This document shows positions 48,113-61,000 of a DNA stretch of 64,000 nt, piece after piece. This DNA is from Struthio camelus (lineage: Eukaryota > Chordata > Aves > Struthioniformes > Struthionidae). A model generated the notes under the pieces. That model saw only the letters and a program-made list of their open reading frames with translations, was not told the origin of the DNA and did no database searches. Positions within the stretch are counted from its first letter, which is position 1, and each line of letters begins with the position of its first letter. The DNA lies in contig NC_090954.1 of assembly GCF_040807025.1 (NCBI RefSeq), positions 13,285,501 to 13,349,500 on the forward strand, written 5' to 3'. The translations under genes were made by a program, and so were the position numbers.

Positions 48113-49019
48113 GGTGCTTGATGTTAGAAAACAATCTGCGAGTTGTCCTGGAAACCGAGCCGTGTTTCCTGGGCTCTGCTCTGCTATCAGAGCTCGAGTC
48201 GGCGCACTGAAACTCAGATAAAGCCAGCAGGACCTTGCAGGGAGCCGCCTGGGGCTGCCGGTCCCGGTGCAGCGGGATTTTCCCCAGCAGCCGCTGAAGC
48301 CGGGGCAGCCCCGAGGGCTGGGGAGCTCCCGCGCGCTGCCGCCCCCGCCGGGACCCCGGGGTGCAGCGCGGAGGGTCAGCAGCGCGCTGCCGGCCCTGTT
48401 CCTGCGGAGGATACTCAGCCCATTTCCACATATTCAGCACTTTCTTCCCCTCGTGATTTCTCTCGGTGCCGGCTGCCTAGCGTTGCGCTGCCAGGAAGCT
48501 GCGCGGGGGCCGACCTCCGCTCGCGTTTCTGCTGCTGCTGCTCCCGGGATCCCTGAACCGGCGCCAGCAGCGAAGGGCCTCCGCTCTGCAGAGCATCCGG
48601 CCCCCCCAGCCATCCCAGCGCTCCTTGCCGCAGCGCTGGCTAGATTTGCGCTCCCCGTGTATTGCTTGCGAGGGGCCCTCGGTAGACCCGCTGGAGCGGA
48701 GCGGGACGCGGGACGCAAGTGCTGGGGAAACTGCTGTGTGTCAGCGCAGCAGACGCCGGGGCCGCTCGGAGCCAAGCCCCACAGCCAGCCCCGAGAGCCC
48801 CGTCCCCGCTCTGACGCGTGGCCCTCGGAGAGGGGACCGAGGAGTCCTCAGCTCTCCCGGGCTCGGGAGACGGCCGAGGGAGGGAGCTGCGCGGCGCCTG
48901 GCCACCCGCCGTCAGCGCGACCGCGCGCGCGAAGATGCTGCAGCTCACGTCTGCCTGTTTGTTTTTCCTCCCGCAGCTCCTTCTCCCCTTGGCGCCGGTG
49001 ATTTCCAGCTGCAGAAGCC

Positions 49020-52000
49020 ATGGCACCCAAAGGAAAGGTACGGCGCAGCCTGCCCTATAGGCGCTGGGGCAGGGCCAGCTCCCGGGGCTGCCTCCGCTTC
49101 CGCCGGGACGCCCTACCCGGCTCGGAGGCCCCTGCTGCAGGGCAGGCCGTGGCTCGGGGCCGGGACAGCGGCTCCGGCTCGCGGCGGTGACGGGTGCGGG
49201 GTGAGATCCTGCCCCGGACGGAGCATGTTTACGTTGCTCCCTCTCCAGCCGGCTCCGTAGGGACGCGGAGCGGACGGGGGGACGTGCTAGCGCGCCGGGG
49301 CCGAGGGAGCTGGGAAGAGGCGGGGAAGGAGGCGCGAAAGTCCCTTTGGGAACAAAGCAGGACGGGAGAGAGAAGTGGGGCTCTGGGAAGGGGAGGAAAG
49401 CGGGCGTTGCACCAGGGATTTGGGGTGTAGGAGGGCAGAGATGGCTCGAGAGCCCCGTGCGCGGGCCTGCAGTAAGCAGTGCAGCCCCGTTTGGATTGCA
49501 GTTGCCCACGCGTGAACTGATGCGGTGACGGTCTCAGGGGAACGGGGCCTGCGCTGGCCCAGGCCGTGCGTGGGGCAGGGGGTTCCCGGCTCCTGCAAAG
49601 CCCTCGCCCAGGGCAGCCCCTGCTGGGACGGGGCAGGAGCCGGGGCGAGGGGGCGCGCGTGCCGGGGGCAGCCCTGGCCGTGGCGGAGGTCGGCCCCGTG
49701 CGTGGGCCCGCTCGGGTTAGGAGGAGAGCCCCGACTCCTGCCCTCCCAGCCCTGCGGAGAGGCCCGAGGCCGTTCCCTCTCCCCTCCCAGCCTGGCTTTT
49801 CTCTGTGAGGGGCCCCAAATTTCGCTTCCCTCCAGGCGCGGGTGCCTGTGCAACCTGCCATCTGGCAGCTCGGGAAGCGCGTGCCCCCTCGCAGCCAGGA
49901 AGACGTCTCGGCGTGGCTGGAAAACCCGCGGCTGCGGCGGGCAGCTGCGCGGGAGCGCGCCCTGCCCGCGGGTACCGGCTGGCTCGGCCGCGGGCAGGGG
50001 CGTCCCAGCCGTCCCCAACGCCGACCCCTTCTCTGCCCCTTGGGCCAGGCTCCGTTTCCCGTTCCCTCAGGAGAGCGGGCAGTAACCGCTCAGCTCGGAT
50101 ACCCACAGCTTGTGCTTCCCGCCCGCCCGAGGGGCCGGTCCCCTCTGGGTGGGGAAACTGAGGCACGGCACGGCTGGGCATCCCGCTGGCAGCAGTGCTG
50201 GCAGAGAGCCGAGGCTTTGCCTGCCCGGCACGCAGGGCTGCGCGCAGGAGGGTCGGCGTCGCCCCCGTCCGTCGCGGGGACGCCCGGCACCCCTCGGGGG
50301 CCCCCCGCGCAGGAGGGGAGCCGGCTGAGGGCCGCAGGGCTGGGGAAGAAGTGCGGGGGCCCCAGCGGCTGCGCTGCGGGCGGAGAGGAGACAGCGAAGC
50401 CTCGCAGGGAATTTTGCCTCCGCCCTCCCGCCCCCCCCCCCCCCCCAGCCTGGCCTATTTTTAGTTCCCGGCCCCCGGCGGGCTGTCGCGGCGCGGAGGC
50501 TGGAGGAGGGGAGGGCAGAGGGCTCGCAGACAGCCCTGCTGAAGTCTGAGAGCTGCAAGGGGGGTGGGGGCGGGAGGAGGGCGCAGCGGCCGCAGGACGT
50601 TTCTGCGCCGCCCTGGGGCTTGTTCCCCCCTCCCCGCGCGCGGGGCGCGCTGCGTGAGGCCCAGTGTTGAGCTCCTGCCTCAGTTTCCCCTACCCAGCGG
50701 CAGCTCGTGCTCCGAGGGGAGGCTGCTCGGCCAGCGGCGCTGGCAGGGGGCTTGGTGGGAGCCCGGCCCTGCTCCTCGTCCCTGTTTAACCAGGGCGCAG
50801 ACCTGCCTGCCAGCCCCCTCTGGCGGCGCCCTCCGGCCCCCCCTCGTCCCCTCCGGCTGCTGGAGCCTCTGAGCGACTCGCACGCCCGGCAGCTCTGGGA
50901 GCTTACGGGAAGCGGGGCTAAATCCAGCCTCCCGCTGAATCACCTGCAATACGATCCCGGCCTCCGCAGGCCCCCGCCTGGCCCCCTCCGCACCTCGGAG
51001 GCCAGGGTCTCCTGGTGCCGGACCGTGCCGCCGCCGCCGCGCGGCGCAGCAGTGCTGGCAGCACCTCCAGAGAGGGCCCGTGGGGCGTGCCAACGCCGGA
51101 GGTTGTCTCGTGGAGGAAGGAGAGCCTTTCCCCGTCTCCTGCTTGCCCCGTTGCGCTGCAGCGCGGGCGGCTCTTCGCCCCCGGGGCTCTGCTCCCGGCC
51201 GCGCTGCAGCGCCCGGGGTGCTCCCGCGGGCCGACCCCTCTGCCCCGCCGCCGTGCCACGGGGGCCGAGCGCCCGGAGGGAACGGCAGAGCTGATCTTGG
51301 GCGGCCAGCAGGCCCCTATCCGGGAGCGGGACTCCCCCCTTGCCCGTCTCCTCGGCTTCATTGCTGGGTGCTCTCGCCCTGCCTGGGATTTGGCGCTGCA
51401 GGTTCCCGCCCTTTTTTGGGACAAGCTGCCTTTAAATGCCAGTGCTGACAATAGTCCTGTGCAGCTCCCGGGGATTTTAACCAATCCCAGCAGCTCCTCC
51501 TGAGTGAGCGAGCCCTGGGAGATGTGCATTCCTTCTTGGCACGTGAGAAAAATTGACTTGGGTGATGGACGTTCAGAGTTTCCCGAAGCAGCTCAGTGAA
51601 GCTGCTTGCTCTGGCTCGCAGCCTGCTGCTCCCTTTGCTGCTCCCCAGCAAAGCGGCTAAGGAAATTCTGCTGTTCAGCGCTTTCCAATGTCTGTCTCAG
51701 ATCCTTACCGCAAACGATGGCACCGGGGTATGGAGCCGAGCTGGTTTCAGATCTGCTTCCACCCCAGGCTCGTGTTACTTCCAGTCAGAGCTCCTGCCCT
51801 GGGTGTGCGTGGGCAAATTCCCTGGGTGAGCTGCTTCAGAGCTAACGCGCAAGGAGGGAAGTCAGAGATGCTGGGGGAACCCCAGCCCCTTTTTCCCTTA
51901 TGTCTTCATTTGCACAATCTTGTTCCTGGCATATCCGTTGTGCAGAGGCTTGACAGCCCCAAAGGTGCAGAGGAGCAGCCAGAGTGAACTGGGTGATGCC

Positions 52001-55000
52001 AACCCAGGGGATTTCGTAGGCTCCTGGGAAAGTCTCTCCCCGCAGTCTCTCTCTTCCCAGCTAGGAACCAAAAGTGTTCAAGAAATCTTCTTCCAAAACT
52101 CAGCTCTTGCTGACGTGGATGAGGAGGATTGTGTTTAACTTTTAAACGCATGGTACAATGGGCAAATAAAGAACAATGCCACTGAGATAAGAGAGGGAAG
52201 GTCATGTACTACAATGACCTGGAATGCAAACAATTTACACTGGATAACAAATGAGAGAGGAAGTAATTGAAGAGAGGAACAAATGTTTGTTTCAAGCTAA
52301 GTTTTGCCTTCAGAGAGCCTGAAACGGGAGCTGATCTCACCCCGCTCCTGCTCGCCATCTTTTGGCTCCACCTTTTGGCTTCTCTTTTACCACTTTTTTC
52401 TGTCCTGTTGTCCAAGCTGGACCCAGCTGGGAGAGGGGGATGGAGCTATGGGAATATCTTTTTCTCCTTTCATTTTCTTATCTCCTTTCTCCTAGGTCTA
52501 CAGGGGGTCAGTGAAGGATTTCCCAGGCTTTGATGCCAACCAGGACGCAGAGGCCTTGTACAATGCCATGAAGGGATTTGGTATGGATGCTCCTCCCAAT
52601 CATCACCCCAGGGTTACCCTGATGTCCCCTAGTCCTTTGGGCTGACCCCTTGCGTGGCTGAGCATCCTGCGTTGCCACCTTTTCAGCTGTCTATTTCAGC
52701 AGCACGCCAGGACTTTTCCTGGTTCCCCTTTGCTCCCCACCAGCACCAGAGCCCAGCAGGCATTGCCCCTTGGCTCTGCCCCTCGTGTTTCTCCTCCCAC
52801 CCCAGAGTCGGACACATCTTTGGGCACAGCAGAATCTTTAAGACGAGCCCAGATGCGGGGGGCAAGACCAAATGTGACTGTCAGGCTCTCTCCTGCAGGC
52901 AGTGACAAGGAGGCCATCCTGGACCTCATCACGTCCAGAAGCAATAAGCAGCGAGTGGAGATCTGCCAAGCCTACAAGTCTCTCTACGGGAAGGTAACAG
53001 CAGAAACACCCGCCAGTCCGCACCGCCACCACCACTGCAGGCTGGCAGCAGCTCTCCCGACAAGCCCACGCTGGGGTCCTGTAGCTCCCCAGCCCCGAGC
53101 CACACAACCTGTGACGGAGGAAAGGCTTCGCAGCCCCGGTCCTCCCAGAGCCCTGCAGAGCCGAGATGCCCTCCCAGGCCAGCAACAGGATCTGCTACTC
53201 CCTGCAGGTGGGAGCTGGCTTGTCTCAGTCCTTTTCTCCCTCTCTCCACCAGGATCTTATCGCAGACCTCAAGTATGAGCTGACGGGGAAGTTTGAGCGG
53301 CTGATTGTGAGCCTGATGCGGCCCCCCGCCTACAGTGACGCCAAGGAGATCAAAGATGCCATCGCGGTAAGGGGTGGGGGCAGCGCCGGCGGAGCCCTCT
53401 CCATGGCCGCCCTGGCTTGCCCTGCGGCTCACAGGGCCTCATCTCTTCCCGCAGGGCATCGGCACTGACGAGAAGTGTTTGATTGAGATCCTCGCCTCCC
53501 GCACCAACCAGGAGATCCATGACCTGGTGGCTGCCTACAAAGATGGTGAGAGCTGGGGATAGGCAGGGTGTACACTGTGTCCCCTCAGGCCAGGGCAAGG
53601 GGCAGAGTTAAGGGGATCTGGCTCCATGCCCTGACCTCTCCTCCTCCCACCAGCCTATGAGAGGGACCTGGAGGCTGACATCGTTGGAGATACATCGGGC
53701 CACTTCAAGAAGATGCTTGTTGTTCTGCTTCAGGTAGGTCCAGCCGGGCTCCCCTGTCCTGCACAGCTTGGTGGTGGCCAAGGGGGCCAAGCAGGGCTGA
53801 GCCAGTGTCTGTCCCACAGGGCACCAGGGAGGAGGACGACGTGGTGAGCGAGGACCTGGTGGAGCAGGATGCCAGGGTGAGGCCTGGTGGGTCACTGGGA
53901 TGGGGTGGCATCCAGGCAGGAGTGGGATGGAGGCACTGGTCGTGCTGGGACAGTCCAGCCCCGAGGCTGTGAGACGTGGTGGATGCCGAGGGCACCTGTG
54001 CTCTTGCAGAGCCCAGTGCGAACAGCACCATGACTTGGTCTCTCTCTGCCATCTTCCCCATCCCACAAGGACCTCCTGGAAGCTGGCGAGATGAAATGGG
54101 GCACTGACGAGGCCCAGTTCATCTACATCCTGGGCCGGCGAAGCAAGCAACACCTCCGCTTGGGTGAGTATCTACTATGAGTTCAGGGCTGGGGTGAGGG
54201 TAGCTGCAGGGTTTGGGCAGCTCCTCCTGTCGAGCCCACCTGGCTGGACACCTGGGTGCCCGGGGCTTCGTCATCTGCCAGCCAAGTGCCATGTTTTTGT
54301 CTGTAGTGGTGAGGACATCCTTGCTGTCAGCTGAGCCCCAGGTGGGTGCCCTGCAAGTCCCCAAGTGGCTCACTTGGCTGGACAGGCACCCAAAGCGGGA
54401 GAGCAGGCACCCTGCTTCACCCTGCAGCCGTGGCATGCCCGGGGCCACCTTTGCCATGTGCACGTGCAGTGCTGGGACACCTAAGTCCCCAGGACGCCCT
54501 GCTGCAGAGGGCCTCGAGTCCCCCAAGGGGGCTGCCCGGCTCTTGCCAGCATGCGTGGGCCATTTCGGGAGGGCTCAGCCAGGGCCTTGTCCCACTTGTG
54601 CTCTGCAGTCTTTGACGAGTACCTGAAGATTTCGGGGAAGCCGATTGAGAGGAGCATCCGGGGAGAGCTGTCTGGTGACTTTGAAAAGTTGATGCTGGCA
54701 GTGGGTAAGTCAGCCCCAGTGGTCAGGGGTGCTACGAAAGCGCATTATTTGCCTTGCTGGGGATGTGAGGTCTTAAAGAAAGAGTCGGTGGGGCCGATTC
54801 CGCTGTTTCAACTGTGCCTGGTTTTAGGTAGCTCAAATCTGGGCGTGCACTCTTGGGAGGGATGTGTGTGAAGAGCAGCCTGAACTCTCAGAGTAGAGTA
54901 TGAAGATGTAGAGATGCCTATCCTGGGGACTGGTTCAGACAGCATTCATGATAAATAGTCGTTCACACCTAAAACTGGTCGTTCTGTGCCGTTCCCACCA

Positions 55001-58000
55001 CGTGCCATGAGCGTTTAAAGGTAGTCGCCCCATGAGCCTCCCAGCGAACCCGCAGATATTCTTGCCATTCCCTGCTGTTGCTGGGCTGTCAGTGCTCCCA
55101 CTGCGTGAGTTGAGGGCCAGGAACCAGCAAACGCTCATATGTCCGTATTGTCATTGGTGTAAAGGCTGCAAATGGACAAGAGATGAAAAGCTCCTCCTGC
55201 AGGGAAGGTCCCCCTTGGACCAGCCCACGGCAGTGCCCGATGCCACGCTGATTTATAGCTAATGGTAGCAACCGATAAATGCAGAGTCTGAGGCACAGCG
55301 AAGCACACGGCTGCGTAGGGAACACCTCAGGATGGTGGGTAGATACAGTCGTTCAGGGGAGGCACCGAGGGCTGCTCCAGGAAAGCCAGTGGAAGCAGAC
55401 AGCTAGGAGGAGGATGGGTGGTGATGGTAAACGTGGTGACCGAGAGGCTCGGGCCAGGAGAAGGGAACGGGAGCTCGGAGGCGCGGAGCGCTGCCTGATG
55501 TCCCCGGATCAGGGGCCAGGGCACGAGCAGTCTGACAGCTTCTCAGCCTCTCACCTTGCCTCCGTTTCCTTCCCCCCCACCCCCGCAGTGAAGTGCATCA
55601 GAAGCACAGCAGAGTATTTTGCTGAAAGGCTGCACAAGGCCATGAAGGTGAGTGGATTGCCCCCTTTCAGAGCCGCGAGGCTCCTTCGCAGCTCTGGGGG
55701 AGCAGAGCAGAGGAAAGCTCTGCCCACGAAGTGCAAGCCCTGTTCCTTAGAGCCCACGAGGAGCCCTGCAGGTCTCTCTTCCCTGCCCCACACCGCGGCG
55801 TGCCAGCAGTGGGGTGGATGCTATAGGGCAGGCGGATAGCCTGTCTGTGAAGACAGGACCTATATGACTCTGGGGTCCTCCGCTCGCCTGCACTGCAGGG
55901 TAGACACAAAGTCATCTCCAGCAGAGGAAACCTCCAAAGCACTTCTTCATTCACCTGGGACTGGGTGGAAATCTGATAAAGGGCCCTAGATCTGATGGGC
56001 CGAGCGACCTCCTCGGGTTAGTCCCCTGGGGCCAGGCCCGTGGCAGGGCCAAGTGGGCTGCCCAGCCCTCACCATTTGCTATTCCAAGGCTTGATCCTGG
56101 GACTCATCCACTGCAGGGGCTGGGCACAAGGGACAACACGCTGATCCGCATCATGGTCTCTCGCAGCGAGATTGACATGCTGGACATCCGGGAGGTGTTC
56201 AGGACCAAGTACGAGAAATCTCTCTACAACATGATAAAGGTAAACGTTAGGGCGTTCCTCACCATCATCCACGAAACTCCTGCTAGCGCTGTTCTCCTCC
56301 TGACACTAGCGCACCCAGGAGGGCTGAACACCCTGCCCAGCCCTGCTGTGCGTGAGTCTCCATCCTTGACTGTCTTTCTAGGAAGACACATCTGGCGAGT
56401 ACAAGAAGGCCCTGCTGAAGCTGTGTGGAGGAGATGATGAGTAAGAGTGCCTGTCGCTGCCTTTCTTTCCTTTGGACTGTCCCTCTGGGTCCCCTTGGGG
56501 CTGCCCTGGGTGCTGGGCGCAAATCTGGCCTCCTGCGGAGCCTGGTGGAGCACCACGCTGGCAGGTTTCGCTCCAGACCGGGAGCCGGGCAGGACCGCCA
56601 GCGCTTGCAATGGGAGCAGCTCAGTGTGGAGGGCTGTGTGGCCCCTCTGCGTGGCAAACCACAGCACCGTATCCCTCCCTGGCACATGGGGGCAGCCCCG
56701 CAGAGGTGGGGGGGCCGGGGCAGGTGGTGAGAGGGGCTGCGCACCTTCCTGTCCCTGAGGCTGAGAGGTCGCGAAAGGGAAGCTTGGAGGGAGGATGCTC
56801 CAGAGGGGCAGCAGGGGCAGTTTAATGCCTGCTTCCCCCTTGTTCCCAGGGCTCCCTCCACAGGCTGCCTGCTTCCCCTAGCACAGATGACGGGTGTGCG
56901 ATGCCCCTTGCACCATTGCCAGCCCCTCTGCCACTGGCACCGCGAGCGGTGGAGCAGGATGGGTTGCAAGGCTGCTCTGTGGCGGGGCCAGAGCCAGCGG
57001 CTCGGCCCCAGGCTGGGGCAGCAGGCAGCGGCGCCCGCGGGCTGGCTGGCAGCGCGGGCTGGCTGGCAGCACTGGCTGCCCCGTGCTGTGTGCGCCCGCC
57101 CCGTCGCTCACTGTCCTTGTGTCCTTGCCCTCCCATTGCAGTGCTGCAGGTGAGTTCTTCCCCGAAGCGGCGCAGGTGGCCTACCGGATGTGGGAGCTTA
57201 GTGCAGTGGCTAAAGTAGAGGTCAGCACCCCCTCCTCTCCTGCCTCCGTCCCTGGCTCCGCTCCCCGCCAGCTTGGAAATCACTGCTTCTCCTCTCCGCG
57301 TGCCCGGGGCCTGCCAAGGGGCCTCCCCTCTGCCTCTTGCTCTCTGGCTTTTCTTGAGACCTTTAGCTCTTCTCTGGTGCTGGGCATGAGGTTGGTGTGA
57401 CGTAACCGCAGCAGTGCCGTGGTCTCCACTAACCAGACCTTCCCGTTTCTAAAGCCTGATCTTGCTGAGACAGCAGGCACTGCATGTCTGTGCAATGCAT
57501 CACGAACAGCCTAGGCTTCGGCACGCAGCAGAGACATCACCCTTCCACGGCTGAGCTCCTCGTGGGCAGCCCGCACCGAAGCCAGGGCCAGAGGCATGGC
57601 TGGTGGGAGCCCTGCCAGCCCTTGTGCCCCAGGAGCGTGCACTGAGCATGCAGCAGGGAGGCATATGGAAGGGTGTTTGTCTGGCTGCAGGCGATAGGAA
57701 GAGATGGGTAGAAAAGCCCCCTGGGTGCAGTGTGCAAGGCAAAGCTCCCTGTTAACCTTGCTAGAAGTTGTGCGACGACCTAGGAGGGCAGAATTACACC
57801 TGACTGGAGGAAGGACCAGGAATCCTTTCAGTGACTCCCTTTTTGGCTCTAAAACAATGCAATCAAACCCAGCAGAAGCATGTCAGCAGTTGGGGAGAAG
57901 GGTATTGCACCGAGCACCACACTGAGATGCTAGTGTCCGCTGCCATCTCCTCTCCAGCCTCCGCTGGCCTGGCTATGGAAGGGTGGCAGTGAGGGCACAT

Positions 58001-61000
58001 CCGCATTGAGCCCTGGCGCATGCACTAACTCACCACCTGCTTTGGCCTCGGCTTGCCAGTTGGCACCTTCCCTCCTTGCCTCCCTCGCCTGCCTCGGGAG
58101 CAAACCTAAAACCCCTCTGTGCCTCCACAGCTGCAAGGAACCGTGCACCCCGTGGGAAACTTCAACGACGACGGTGACGCGCAGGTGCTCAGGAAGGCGA
58201 TGAAGGGGCTGGGTAAGTGGGTGTCGCGTGCGCAGCGCTGGCGAGCCCGCGTCCCCTGGCCCCCTGGGGGAGACGCTCTGTGGTGGACCAGGGAGCTGAA
58301 AACCCCTCCTGGCCCAAGCAGGGCTGCAAAAAGGCACATGGCTCTGTGTGCCCTCCTGGCCAGCCTGGCACAGAGCCCTGGGGGCTGTGGCTTGCGGCTC
58401 TCTGTGGCATCGCTGCTGTCGTTGCAGGCACAGACGAAGGGGCCGTCATTGACGTCCTCACCCAGAGGAGCAACGCCCAGAGGCAGCAGATCATAAAGGC
58501 GTACAAGGCTCACTACGGCAGGGTAATGCTGCCCCTCTCTCACCACACTTGCTTCCTTCTGCCGGTGTCCTCTCGCTCTGATACCTGCCCTTTGCTGAAA
58601 AAATCCTGCCTGAGGAAGGAGAGGGGAGTCCAGGAGCCTTGCTTTGTCCCGTAATGTCTCTTCCCTGAGGAAGACTGAGTTTTCAAAGTGGCCTCCCATT
58701 TTGGGTGCACTGCCAACCCAAGGCGAGTGCATCCATCCCCCTTTGCTTATAAGGTCCTGGGTCCTGCATGGAGGACTCCAGAGCTAGGCTGTCCCCAGAG
58801 CCACCCCCCAAAACGTAATTTGCAACAGTCCTGAGGGGCTGCCCAGGTGTGTCTCACCTCCAAGCAAGAGGGTCTCTTTGCTGCGGTCAGGGACATGTGG
58901 GTTGCATCCGGCATGAGGAATAGTACTCCTGTTCTATAGGAGGAAACACGAGGGTTTCGGGGATTCCAGCTCTAAGGAGCTGGTCAAATGCACTTCTCCG
59001 TTCTCCCCTCCACTCTTCCTCTGTATGACTACCTGCTGGCAGAGGGGATTGGGAATAGCTCTTATTTCTCCTTGCATTGCTCATGGGTGGGTATCCCATG
59101 CTGTTTTCCCCTGTTTCCTCCCTGTCGTTGCCTCAGCCGACCCATCCCTGCCAAAGGAGCAGGGGACAGGCTGAGCCTAATGCCTGAACGCTTTTCCAGG
59201 ACCTGATGGCAGATCTGAAATCAGAGCTGTCGGGCAGTTTGGCAAAGCTGATCCTTGGACTCATGCTGACCCCGGCTCAGTACGACGCCAAGCAGCTGAG
59301 GAAGGCTGTGGAGGTAATTGCAGCACCTGTAGGACCAGCTTCAACACATGGGGATGACACAGTATTTCGGGTTTGTGTTCATCCTGCCTGTGGGCCAGGG
59401 CAGGTGCTGGAAGATGGCATACTTGTCCCCTCTCTTATGGACCGTGCCAAGCCGGGGCTGTGAGTTGGCCCGGGCTTCACACGCCACCAGCCTCTTCATG
59501 TCCCACCCGAAAGGAAAGCAGAGCAGAAAGCACCAAGACAAAGGCCTGATTTGTGCTTGAGACCTGCTAGGGGCCCAGTTTGGCTTGTTTGCAGCCAGCG
59601 TGCTCTCACCAGCTTTTATACAAAACTTTTCAGCAGGTCGTGAGCTGCTTTGCGCAGTATCCCCATTTTGCAGCAGGAGGCAGTGCCCTGCCAACCAGCC
59701 CAGGCAGTGGGGGCAGAGCCAGCGTGGATGCAAACCAGCTACGCGCAGCAGCGCTATGCACTGAGCTAGGCTAGCAGGACCTGCACTGGTGTCAAGGCTG
59801 AACACCCTTCATCTCCCTGCCAGAGACCCTCCCTGACAGCAGCACTCTTGGAAACTTTGGTGCTGGCTCCCCCCAGCCTATGGGTCGCTAGAAAGTTTCT
59901 GTGGCAGCCACAGACCTTCCCCTTCAAAAATCCCTAGAGCTTCTGCTCAAGCTGGAGAGCAAAGGGACTCATCCCTGAGCTGGTTTGCCATCTTGAGGCT
60001 CAACTGTGGCCCAGGTTGCAGGACACAGCCTGGGGTCTTGCAGATCTGCAGAGCCAAGCAGGCTGCAGATGCTAATTCTTGCAACCGTGACAACTGTGTC
60101 CTGCTATGCAAAGAGGGGAAACAGAGCCTGCAACATGCAGGTAATAGACACCACCTGGCTCAGAGCAAATCTGGTCTTCATGGCCACCCCTCCCCCCTTT
60201 TTGTGTAACCTGGGGGGGGGGGGGTCACTTGCACACCCTAGAAGTGACCAAATAAATCCCAAGGCGTTCCTGCATGGCAGCCACACTGCAGCAGTTGCAA
60301 ATGGAGATGGGAGGGATCGTGTGACCTAGAGATGTTCAGAGCAATGCAGCACTGGGCTCAGAGCAGCTCCTCCTTGCTTTGCACTAGTGGGGTGATGCAG
60401 GAGAACCAGGGCGTCCCTGACCTGTGCTGAGCCCCACAGCACCCTCCACACCACGCCACTCTCTTCCAGGGGGCCGGCACAGACGAGAGCATCCTCATCG
60501 AAATCATGACCACGAGGAACAACCAGGAGATCAAGGCTATCAATGAGGCGTATCAGCAAGGTACGGCAGCAGGAGGCAGTGCGGGGAGTGTGCAGGGCAC
60601 ACTGAGGGTCCTGGGGACTGGCAAAGAGAAGAGAGTATGTTTAATGCTCTACTGCTGTACGAGACACTTTGCCGGGACTCAGGGTACCGTTGCTATCTCT
60701 GGACTGGATCCGTGACTTGATGCTGCGAAGGTGCCTTAGTCCTTCCAGGCAAAACCCAGGCCCAAACCTTCACTAAAGAGCAGTGGAAATGTGGGACGAG
60801 GCTGGCCGGAGTCCACACATCTCTGTCCTATCATTTTTCACATCTCTAGACCGCACGCTTTTCTCTTCCTCTTCTGTCCATGACCCCTTCTCCCTAGGGA
60901 ACGAGAGGAGCTGCAAGATCAAAGTTAAATTCTCAGCTTCGTCTCCCCAAGAGCCCCTCTGTTTTAAATAGACATCTCTGTGGCTGGTAACCCTCAGAAG